Shown: positions 39,237-48,149 of the stretch, in pieces
How positions within the stretch are numbered: the first letter of the stretch is position 1
Layout of the letters: every line of letters begins with the position of its first letter
Source: Gymnogyps californianus
Lineage: Eukaryota; Chordata; Aves; Accipitriformes; Cathartidae
NCBI RefSeq assembly: GCF_018139145.2
Contig: NC_059500.1
Span: forward strand, 36,933,437 to 36,997,436
Direction of reading: 5' to 3'
DNA length: 64,000 nucleotides
Program-made: the position numbers and the translations under genes
Notes under the pieces: model-generated
Seen by the model: only the letters and a program-made list of their open reading frames with translations
Told to the model about the DNA's origin: nothing
Databases searched by the model: none

Positions 39237-39520
39237 CTGCCGGCGGGACGGGCGCCCGGGGGTGCCAGGCGGGCGGCCCGGGGGTGCCAGCGCTGCAGCC
39301 GCAGCCCCCTGCCCTGCCAGGCCGCTCAGCTCCTCCGCGGCGGCAGCGGGGACGGCCGCTCCCCTTGTCTCGTTTGCCCCCCTCCGCCGCCGCCGCCGCT
39401 GCCTCCTGCTCGCCTCTGCCACATTTGGATCCCCCTCTCCCTACGCGAGCTCTACCGTCAAGATAGAGGCCTCCTCACCTTCCTGCCAAATAGTGAGCCA
39501 CCCGCATCGAGCCGTTCAAA
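39237..39520 (-). other. SPIN1: SPIN1 exon 1, noncoding (candidate)
   Basis: The lower edge is set by a strong minus-strand donor, GGCAG|GTGAGCG (GT at 39236-39235), in the CpG island. The upper edge (transcription start) is only estimated, below the GC-box cluster at 39622-39653. The sequence contains a CCG/GGC trinucleotide run near 39380-39400. No in-frame continuation to the SPIN1 protein is needed, since exon 2 has an in-frame stop directly before its ATG. An alternative donor lies at 39478-39477. Confidence 0.5.
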
Positions 39521-39600
39521 ACACAGGGCCGGGCCCCGCCCTCCTCCCCCGCCCTGCCCCCCCCCGCCGACGCGCAGGCGCACTGCTGCTCCCAAACTGC
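39479..39600 (-). other. SPIN1: Alternative SPIN1 exon 1 (candidate)
   Basis: A second good minus-strand donor, GGAAG|GTGAGG (GT at 39478-39477), lies 242 bp upstream of the first. If transcription starts near the GC boxes, either donor could end exon 1. Both would splice to the exon 2 acceptor at 9463. The upper limit is a guess. Confidence 0.3.
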
Positions 39601-39735
39601 GACAGGAGCGGAGGAAGCGCTCCCCCGCCCCGCCCCGCCCCGCCCCGCCCGCCGTCGCTGATCCCAGGGCGCCTGCGCGGCCGCCGCCGCCACCACCACC
39701 ACCGCTACCGCCGCCACCGCCACCGCCGCCCGGTG
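39569..39735 (-). promoter_or_regulatory. SPIN1: SPIN1 core-promoter motifs: GC boxes and NRF1-like sites
   Basis: CGCGCAGGCGCAC (39571-39583) and GCGCCTGCGCGG (39669-39680) resemble the NRF1 site. Between them lies a tandem CCCCG cluster (39622-39653) giving at least four overlapping GC boxes for Sp/KLF factors. A CCG/CCA trinucleotide tract follows (39678-39732). No convincing TATA box is present, as usual for a CpG-island promoter. Motifs were read by eye. Confidence 0.5.
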
Positions 39736-40114
39736 CTCTTTTGCCGCCGCATCGCCTTGCCCGCTACCCACCGTCACGGCGGTGCCGCGGACCGCTGCCG
39801 GAGGCCTCCGGCCTCCGGCCGACTGCCGGGCTGCCTCGAAACACGGCCTACCCGGCCCTGGGGTGGCGGGCGGGCCTCGCCCCGCCCGCTCGCTCGCTCT
39901 CCGCAGCGCGCCCAGCGCCGCCTCACGGGCGGGCCGCAGCGGTCCGTGGCGGCGGTGCCGCTCAGAAGCAGCGGCTCCTCCCCAGGCAGGCCTTGGGGCC
40001 GCGGCCTACCTGAGGCCCAGGGCCGTGGCTGGCAGCCTCACGGGTTTTACTGGTGCCCGGCATTTTCCAGCGGGTTTCTGCGGTGTCTCTGGTCATCTTC
40101 CAACCCTCAAACAA

Positions 40115-41134
40115 TGTTCAGGTGATCTGGGGAAGTGTTGGTGGTCGTGTTTGTACAGAGAAGCCCAAGAGTGTGCAGGTACCTGAAGGCTGAGTAGCAT
40201 TTCACCTGAGTAGCCAAAGTGTTTGTAAGTAATAGAGACTCTTGGGTGTGCTGAGTATAGCATGATCTCTGAAAGAACAGCAGGAGACCGCATTTTGCAC
40301 TAAATTGTCTTCTCGTCACAAGAGAGGCAACGTTATTGTGATGGAGAAGAAGTAGTTCCTTCAAAACTTAAAGGATTCCTTCAAAAACATGTCCTTCCTG
40401 TCATCTGTGGAACAGGGAAACAAAAAGAGGGATGGGAGAACACCTCAAAAATCCCAGCTGAACAAAAGCACTGGTTACAAGTTCTTTACACAGTCTTGAT
40501 GAACTGTCCTGGGTGCTCCCAGCTTTTGGCTTCCAGTAGGCTGACAGACAATACCTGGGAGGGCAGCTGATGGAGAACGTGCAAGTAGTCAAGACTGTTG
40601 TTCAGCAATTGCCAGACCACAAATAAGTGTCATCTTCTGAACCATTAGTGTTAAATCTTGGGACATCCAGAAGAGAAGCAGCAAGCTTCTTAGCTGTCAT
40701 GGAGAGCATTTTCTACTTAATGAAATGTGCACGATCTACATGGAGTTGAACACAAGGAGGAAGTTCAGTAAGCCATACCAGAAGTTTTCAGATGAAGCTG
40801 CGTATATGCCCTTAATCATTGGAAAGAAAAAAGTAAAATCATCTGTAGATGGTCTGATGAAAATACGATACAGTGTCATCAAATCCTAGTCCATCAGCTT
40901 GGTACATCATTCAAGCATAGGCTTCTGAGAGCCATTCATAGCTTCAGACAACAAAATGGGAAACGTCAGTAAGATTATGTTCTCCTCTGAGAAATTAAGG
41001 AATTTGTTTAGCAATGAAAACAGGTGAACAGCTGGGGCCCAGTCTGCCTTAAATCAAATGGGTACTTTTTTCAAAGTAGAGCTTGGCAAGTGTATTGTGA
41101 CATGATATGACTTCTGTTACAACATTGTAAGACA
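40115..41134 (-). repeat. Proviral 3' LTR
   Basis: Minus orientation, beginning TGTCTTACAATGTTG (41134 down) and ending CCTGAACA (to 40115). It is about 1020 bp long, with roughly 520 bp (about 40545-41076) that has no counterpart in the 5' LTR. Its outer end lies about 35 bp beyond the GC-rich DNA of the SPIN1 CpG island. Confidence 0.75.
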
Positions 41135-41163
41135 AACTTCCATTCATTAAGGGAGCCGTATTG

Positions 41164-41541
41164 TTATGTGTAGGGCTTTTGCATGTGGCTAAGAGCCCCG
41201 TGTACACTCAAGAGTCCCAGAAATGAAATTGATTCTGGGAAAGGATGATGTGGTTCAAAGGAGGGTACACATTTCGGATTTCTTAGTTCGACAGCAGCAC
41301 ATACACAGGCTAAGATCCAAATTCCCAGTTCACGCTCATGGATCACATCATTCATAAATTCAGAGTCTTTGACAGAAAATAAAATACAGGAACATGAATG
41401 TACAGGCATACATATTTTGCTTAAAATTGTTACTGGCGAAACAGGAGAACAAAGAATCGTATCTTTAGTCAGCCCTTTGTTAATTTCACAACTCTCAATT
41501 TCATCGAAGGGGGACTGTATCCCCAGTAATTCCTCTGACAA
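41164..41541 (-). pseudogene. Open 125-codon frame next to the proviral 3' LTR
   Basis: The longest uninterrupted frame in the 3' part of the provirus, ending just inside the 3' LTR boundary. It contains several Cys (for example CMPVHSCSC and ACVCAAVELRNPKC) and a moderately hydrophobic middle. It matches no protein I recognise. By position it could be a remnant of the end of env or a chance frame; base composition does not separate these options. Confidence 0.3.
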
Positions 41542-41821
41542 AGAGGTCCCCCAGAATCTGGGAGATTATCTGTTTACAATTTAAAGAAACTTACAACAAA
41601 GATGACAAATTGAAGAGAGACGTTTCCGAGAGCATTAGGAAAAGAGAGGGAAAGAGTGAGAAAGCATGAAATAGGGGATAACGATTGGTAAATATGAGGG
41701 TACAGCTTAATGCTATACTGTTCAAGCAGGATTCTAAAATCCATAACGACGTGTATATCACTGAGATATTACAAGACAGCTGTTGAGATAAACAACCATT
41801 GGTTGAATTTTACTGAAATTA

Positions 41822-42641
41822 AAAGAATCATAGAATGGTTTGGGTTGGAAGGGACCTTTAAAGGTCATCTAGTCCAAACCCCCTGCAATGAGCAGGGACA
41901 TCTTCAACTAGATCAGGTTGCTCAGAGCTCCGTCCAACCTGACCTTGTATGTTTCCAGGGATGGGGCATCTGCCACCTCTCTGGACAACCTGTTCCAGTG
42001 TTTCACCACCCTCATTGTAAAAAATTTCGTCCTTATATCTAGTCTGGATCTACCCTGTTTTAGTTTAAAACCATTACCCCTTGTCCTGTCGCTACAGGCC
42101 CTGCTAAAAAGTTTGTCCCCACCTTTCCTGTAAGCCACCTTTAAGTATTGAAAGGCCGCAATAATGTCTCCCTGGAGCGTTCTCTTCTCCGGGCTGAACA
42201 ACCCCAACTCTCAGCCTTTCTTCATAGGAGAGGTGTTCCATCCCTCTGATCATTTTTGTGGCCCTCCTCTGGACCCGCTCCAACAGGTCCATGTCTTTCC
42301 TGTGCTGAAGACTCCAGAGCTGGATGCAGTACTCCAGGTGGGGTCTCACCAGAGCAGAGTAGAGGGGCAGAATCACTTCCCTCAATCTGCTGGCCATGCT
42401 TCTTTTGGTGCAGCCCAGGATACGGTTGGCTTTCTGGGCTGCAAACGCACATTGCTGGGTCATGTCCAGTTTTTCATCCACCAGTACCCCCAAGTCCTTC
42501 TCTGCAGGGCTGCTCTCAATCCCATCATCCCCCAGCCTGTATTGATACCAGGGGTTGCCTTGACCCAGGTGCAGGACCTTGCACTTGGCCTTGTTGAACC
42601 TCATGAAGTTCGCATGGACCCACTTCTCGAGCTGCCCAGAG
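41822..42641 (-). mobile_element. CR1 LINE fragment nested in the provirus
   Basis: Minus-strand CR1 with a good 3' end (remnant AATCATAGAATGG at about 41826-41838). It covers the 3' UTR and the last roughly 230 codons of the [46 protein letters not shown] and [13 protein letters not shown] are visible between 42590 and 42260. One frameshift separates the upper frame (42104-42661) from the lower (41908-42207). It interrupts the region between the env-like sequence and the 3' LTR, so it arrived after the provirus. It is better preserved than the 4-kb copy. Confidence 0.93.
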
Positions 42642-42899
42642 AAGTAAGAACGTAAGTACAAGCAGTTCTGACACGCAAACGACCTACACCAACATAAACT
42701 ATAGAGGAGTTGCTCTCCTTGACTAAATCAAATGTACAGGAGGAAGAATCAGTGGGGTGTGGTGACAAACAGGGATTATGACTCTTTAACCTTTGACCCA
42801 AGAGTCATGTCTGTGACAACTTTCAACATTCACAGTTTTAAAGCTGTTTCTTTCTTGGTATCATAGTGGTTCATCTCCCTAGAATACATTACTAAATAC

Positions 42900-44500
42900 T
42901 ACTTTGCTTGCAAACCCAAGCAAATCACAGGATAGACATTCAATATGTCAGCATTTGAAATTACGATTATGAATAATCAGTTGATTCATTTCTGGATGAT
43001 AAGTAGCACTTACTAATTTGCTGCATTCAGTTAGAGAAATCTTGTTCATGGTTAGCGGAGGTTTGGTCAATGATACTACCTCTGTAAGAACGTTACCCAT
43101 TCTAGCTTGTCTGTTCATGCCAATGATTATAGTCTGTAATACATTCTGAGCTTGCACATATGCTATAGCCATAGATATGTTTTTTTCTCTGATTCAAGAT
43201 ATTGAATACTTGTAAGCATGAGCTATTCATAATTTTTTATAATATTTTCCCACGTTGTAAGATTTTTACTGATGTCTTGCTGTCTGGTGCCCAGTTGGTC
43301 AACAGAATTGGCATGGGGTGCATCCAGTTTTCCTACTTTTTGGTAGCATAAGAAAGCTTATTAGCAATGACTTAATTCTGTGGCATTAATAGGAGACAAA
43401 CCTGCTCCATTAGGACCTATCTAGACCTTCCAGCCTCTTTTAAACTTGGATTTCAGTGTTTCTAAATGCTCTGGGTTGGTCCATTGCATCCATCCCTATC
43501 AGTTTATTTTCAAGTAGGAAGCACACTGGGTTATGGTTATGGAGATGTTCAAGCCATCTACTTGCACTTGGATGTCTTTAAGAGAATTTTTTGAGTTTCT
43601 GAGGATTTTAGCAGGTTGATCTAGTTTTAAGTAAATGGGGACCAATAGTGGGGTATTTTAAGTCAGAGGGACGTTTCATTAATGATGGAAGGATAAAACA
43701 CAGGCATTGTTTGATTCTTTCTTCCGAAAACCGATGTATAATTCCCTTCCAGACCCTCCCTAACATTAAATGACACTTGCCTACATTTTTTGAAGTGGAT
43801 GACTGATGTAGCTTTACTGGATGTGGTTCCACTCAGTTGGGTAAGCCAGTCCAGGACTTTGAATAAGAAATTCAAATATCTGCCTTTAATTGTCCAGGTG
43901 TAGGGATTTCATTCTGCAATGACTTTCATGGTCTTCAGACTGGTGGGGTTGATCAAACCAAGGTACAGTTCATTGCTTGGCTCTTTTAAGACTTGAGACC
44001 CTGTTAGAATAGGAAGACTAAAAGGAGAACTTGGAGCCTAGGCGATAGCTGACAGCACCACCTCACAAGTCTCAGTATAAATATCACGGGTGATGCTGGC
44101 ACGTGGGTTTTTCCTTACATAATTCTGCAAGCCACACGAATTCCCTTTTGATCACCTGCTAAAGGATGTATGCTATCACAAAAGCATAGCAAATCTCCCG
44201 AGGGATGCTGGATGCTTTCCGTGCATCTCAGTGTATGGAAAACATGAGAGCATTGATATGTTTCACTCTTGTTGTGACCGTTGAACCATTGCATATGACA
44301 GTCCAACACAGTACTTTTTCGTTTAGCAGCTCCAAACTGTTAAGAGGCACAGGTCTCAGTTGCTTATCAATGGTTTGAATGGTCTTGACTGTTGTTGCTC
44401 TCATTGCATGTATCAACCAGATGCATAGATATGACTGCATTTTTCCTGTGAAGAATAGAACTAGAGAAGCATGTTACTGCCAACCCCCTCCCCACCCTCA
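42900..44500 (-). pseudogene. Env-like region of the provirus, degenerate
   Basis: Between the end of pol (44649) and the CR1 there are only short minus-strand frames: about 44440-44228 (starts MQSYLCIWLIHAMRA, possibly signal-peptide-like), 43875-43663 (with N-x-S/T sites such as NQT and NET) and 43172-42948 (a heptad-like stretch). The position and these traits fit a broken env gene, but no diagnostic fusion peptide or CX6CC motif was found. Reading frame changes are frequent. Confidence 0.35.
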
Positions 44501-44648
44501 CTCCCCCGTGAAGGATAAAGTTATAACAAAAGTGTTAGGAACTATTTGTGTTCAAACACCTGTTACCACACCATGAAAGGATGAAATTAGTGTTACTCAA
44601 GTCCACTCTGGGAATTCACCTATCTGTGGTGGCTGAAGGTTCAGCTTT

Positions 44649-45779
44649 CTATTCCTTCAATTGAGAAGTATGGAAGTATTTTCTCCATGGCCTGCCATGC
44701 ATGCTCTGTGAAATTTCGACCTGATAAACAGCAGGACTAACCTTATCCATAATGTAGGCTGGTCGATCCCACCAATGTGTCAGAGAATGTTTGTTCGCAG
44801 GGGATTTCCTATACATTACTGGTTGGTGTACACCCCATGTAACTGGTTTACTATCACATCCTAACATTTTGTCCATATCCACTTGGGCTTTCCCCAGTTG
44901 TCTTCCTATGTCTTGTTGAGCCTTGGCTATTTCTTCCACTGGTGTTTCTACCCACTCATCTGTAACTACCTTGTGTTCCCAAGGGCTGGGTAACTCTACC
45001 CCAAACCACCAGGACTCAAGCATTCTGATTTGCCACTGCGTCATAACTTGGAAGGGAGTATAACCATGAGTTGCTTTAGATCCTCACAATGCCATGAAAA
45101 TAATGCAGAGTTTCTCATCCCAATTCTGGCCATTAGCTTTGCACCATTTTCTTAAAGCTTCCTTAACTGTGCGGTTTACGTGTACCAGTTAATGTGAAGA
45201 TGTGGGGTGGCGTGCAGTATGGAACCTCTGCGTTATTCCTAGGGCTTTGCACAGCTCATGCGTAACTGTTCAGACAGAGCGGGTGCTGAGATCAGAATCT
45301 GTGGTATGGGGCATACCCCATCATGAAAAGATTTTCAGTAACAGCTTTGCAGCAGTGGCTGCAGTGTTGGTTTTTCTGAAAGGATCTGATACTCTCAAGA
45401 TGTACTTGTTGTTTTGAGCTGTCACTGACAGATGTCCCACAAGGTTAATCTGCAGTCATGCTCATGGGCATATAATACATTGGTGCTGGATTGGGGCATT
45501 TACTCCAGCATAATCTGCATTGGTTGTGCACAAAGAAAGGCGATTCTCACACCAGCCATCTACATCCTTCGTCCTATTAGGCCACCAGCCGGTGTCCTTC
45601 AGTCTGCTCAGAGTGTTTGCCTTAGCTCTACGGCCTTGCTGATGTATGAAATGGATTAGGTATTCTGTATTCTGAGACACAGTCCAATGCTTACTGTGTT
45701 CTGCATCTGCCGCCCAGTAGCTATTACTTTCTCGTACTGTGGTGAATTGACCTGATGGGTCTTTTCCTGCTTCAGCCAA
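44649..45779 (-). pseudogene. Retroviral integrase remnant
   Basis: The upper part (45779-45462) resembles the N-terminal zinc-binding domain: His residues at 43 and 46 of the open frame, then GWWPN, then WCENRLSLC. The expected second zinc Cys of C-x2-C is Arg, so the finger is broken. The catalytic core, 45462-45044, is disrupted by stops and I cannot trace its acidic triad. The lower part (45044-44649) is an open 131-codon frame resembling the C-terminal domain, including a GVHQPVMYRKSP-like stretch and WWDRPAYI...VYQVEI, ending in a stop at the pol terminus. The function is lost. Confidence 0.7.
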
Positions 45780-46594
45780 TTCTTTAATCTCTGCATCTCC
45801 TTCCTGGGAGCTACTAAGATGACTCTTCCAGTTCTGCCCTGAGCCTGAGTTATGACAGCTGCAACAGGGACGGAGTCAGGATTGTGCTCTGTGCTGCCCT
45901 CAGACTTGTATACAGCTTGCTTGGCCATATTATCAGCCGTATTGGTTATTACAGTATGCTGCTGCTGTATGCTGTGGGCAGGAGTGTGTGTGATCCAGAT
46001 TACTCCTTTTGTGGTCTAGGTTAGATTAGGTATTTGTTGCTATTTAGCATTGTGTGCTACTGGTTTGCCAACTGAAGACTCTAGATTTCTTGCTAACCAA
46101 ACAGGGGGCCAGGCTGTTGCCAGACATGGTCCAGTCTGAGTCCATATAAACTGCCAGAAGAACATTTGGAGATTCGAATCTCAAAACCTCCGACACTGCC
46201 TGCAGCTTTGAAGTTTATGCAGATTGAGGACATGCTGGACCAGACAATACTCTACCATCTAGCACGTAACTGCTTTGTATCCTGTTTTGATAATAACTTC
46301 GTCATAAAAGGGGGACCCATCTGTGTAGTAGTTGGTAAAACCTTTTTTTACAGCTTCCTCTTGTGATTCACTGCATTTTGCAGGCCAAGAGACTTTCTCT
46401 ACCTTGGGGAAGGGCGAAGTGTGTACTTCTCTCTCCACCAGCAACTCATATGGGGCTGCAGGTTCTTGGGGTGCAGTTTTGAAGCTGATGCCATGATTTA
46501 CTAAAGCTGGAGTCCACTGTGCAATTCTGGGGTTGCTAACCTGACGGTCCTTGCTTTTACCTGAAATTATTTTAGAGGAGTGTGTGGTTTGCAT
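45780..46594 (-). pseudogene. Retroviral RNase H / connection remnant
   Basis: An open stretch at 46594-46259 includes a connection-like segment (RIAQWTPALVNHG) and YYTDGSPF, the first catalytic Asp environment of RNase H, with the Asp codon at about 46321-46319. The frame then breaks. A further piece at 45928-45656 opens MAKQAVYKSEG, which fits the end of RNase H before integrase. Several frame changes and stops lie between. Confidence 0.65.
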
Positions 46595-46599
46595 AATCC

Positions 46600-47720
46600 C
46601 TTTGGACCTTCCAATTACATAATGTCAATGCTTCAGGCTCCATACTAGCGCAAGGCAAACCCTTTCACGTGGTCTGAACTTCTGTTCACTTACCTCCAAA
46701 AGTCTGGGTGCCTATGCAATAACCCTTGGTTTCCTTGTTTGAATTTCAGACAGAGTGGCTCCCATGCTGTCAGGGGAATCAGCTAACTGAAAGTAAGAGG
46801 GAGGAGAAAGGTCTGGGTGGGGTAACGCAGTGGCCCTATGTAAATCTTTTAAGTTACGGGTGCTTCACTCTGTTCCTTTCCCCACATCCATTTACAGTTT
46901 TTGTTGAGTAGCCAATATAGAGGCTTATGGTTTTTTGCAAAGGATTTGAGAAAATCTTGGGGAAAATTAATTAAGCCTAAAAATTACCATAATGAGTGAG
47001 CATTGGTTGGGGCTGGAATTTTACAGTGTTTCCAATCTGAACATGCAGGGATTGACCCATTTTCTTCCAAGGACATTCCTAAGTATTTGACTCTAGTTTT
47101 GAACTAACTGAGCCTTTTACCTACTGGGTTTAAGTCCTGTTTCAATAAGGAAAGGCAATACTTCTTCCATGAGTCCTTTTTTTTCTCTCCTTGGTGGGTG
47201 AGTGGATTAAAATGTCATCCACTTACAATCACATGCTTTCTGGACTCTGGTTGCAATTTTTCTGCATACGGGATACATGCATGTGATAAATACTGGGGGA
47301 AGAGTGGTAACCTTGGGGGTGCAAGTGAAGGCAAAGTGAGTTCCCGAAAAGGAAAACAAATTTGTACCAGCCAGCTTGATTCAAAGGTACAGAAAACAAG
47401 CATTGACCACATCTGTCACACTGTATCAACATGACCCTCATGCAACTGCTGTCACAACACTCTTGTATTTGGCAATCACAAGTGCTTCCGGGGTTGTACA
47501 GGCATTCAAAGCTCTGTAGTCCACTGTAAGCCTCAAAGCCCGATCTGCTTTTCTCACAGGCCAAAGGGGAGTATTACGGATAGACAGCATCTCTATGAGA
47601 ACACCTTTATTTACAAGATCATTATATCTGCTTCAATCCTACCGTACTCGCTCTTGTTCTGTGCCCAGGCTTTCATGGATATCCTGCCCAAGCATCATCA
47701 GTCGTGGTCTGGTACCTTGA
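46600..47720 (-). pseudogene. Retroviral reverse-transcriptase remnant
   Basis: Conserved RT landmarks occur in correct order on the minus strand: NTPLWPVRKAD then LRLTVDYRALN (47577-47510), and VDDILIHSP with the catalytic VDD codons at 47222-47214. Further down come VKYLGMSLEENG and FLGLINF, typical of the palm-to-connection part. Stops occur just before the VDD box and elsewhere, with at least two frame changes. The polymerase is dead. Confidence 0.8.
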
Positions 47721-47947
47721 GTGCAGCCCAACTATGCACAGCAGAAATGACTGAGGGTCCTCCCTCAAAATACCATAGTTTTTTGTTTTTTTGCCAAATG
47801 CACTGTAGTACAATTTTCCTTTAGAAACAGTATACCTAAAATTCCTCCTTCTGGGCTCTTGCTAACTGCACTATGCATTACTCCCTTTAATTACCCTAGT
47901 TGTAAGCGGTTGTTTTCCCAAACCGGGCCATACTGGTGCGTTCCACC

Positions 47948-48142
47948 CTAACTACTTGAAGTGACCTGCACTTGAGTTTTTCTGCCTGAGTTCACCATAG
48001 ACATCTCAAGAATGTTCATGGATGCTCCTGTGTCATTTAATAATTGGGGCAGTTTTTTCCAAGTTCCCAATGACCATTTCGACTGAGGGTTGTCTCCAAG
48101 AATCCACTGGCAAAGGTGCCAGGATCTGTGGTGCCAGCCCAC
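47948..48142 (-). pseudogene. Retroviral aspartic-protease remnant
   Basis: An open 64-codon frame has the aspartic-protease active-site motif LLNDTGAS, with DTG at 48034-48026, directly upstream of the RT region as expected for pro. No complete flap or C-terminal motif follows. A cysteine-rich piece just upstream (near 48180-48110) may be the worn end of gag or nucleocapsid. Confidence 0.6.
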
Positions 48143-48149
48143 AGGAACC

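Larger units (their letters stand above)
1..39600 (-). other. SPIN1: SPIN1 gene, 5' part (partial locus)
   Basis: The minus strand carries the 5' end of spindlin-1: a CpG-island promoter and first exon near 39.2-39.6 kb, a long intron 1, coding exon 2 at 9237-9462, and the start of the next intron running off the left edge. The identification rests on the 17-codon start of the protein in exon 2, its splice sites and its phase. SPIN1 is a nuclear chromatin reader. From family knowledge, its three Spin/Ssty Tudor-like repeats bind H3K4me3 and neighbouring arginine methylation. None of the Tudor-like repeats is in this window; I looked for the exon encoding the GCRIQHGW-type first repeat and did not see it. 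The avian gene is Z-linked with a W gametolog in some birds, so either copy is possible. Confidence 0.85.
38060..40080. promoter_or_regulatory. SPIN1: CpG island at the SPIN1 5' end
   Basis: About 2 kb of very G+C-rich, CpG-dense DNA with sharp edges against AT-rich sequence on the left and a provirus on the right. Such islands mark vertebrate housekeeping promoters. The minus-strand first-exon donors at 39235 and 39477 place the SPIN1 start inside it. Long open frames on both strands here (up to several hundred codons, rich in Arg, Pro, Gly and Ala) result from G+C bias. They show no known domain and include simple repeats, so I do not call them genes. Divergent plus-strand transcription is possible but unsupported. 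Confidence 0.85.

Noticed and set aside
38109..40125. Very long open frames on both strands (223-643 codons) rich in Arg, Pro, Gly and Ala
   Set aside because: They overlap each other in several frames inside a CpG island and run through CA repeats and poly-G, with no recognisable domain. G+C bias removes stop codons, so length is not evidence here.
44228..44440. Confident env gene call from a signal-peptide-like start
   Set aside because: Only a short frame is open. No furin site, fusion peptide or transmembrane-subunit motif was found, so it is kept as an env-like region at low confidence.
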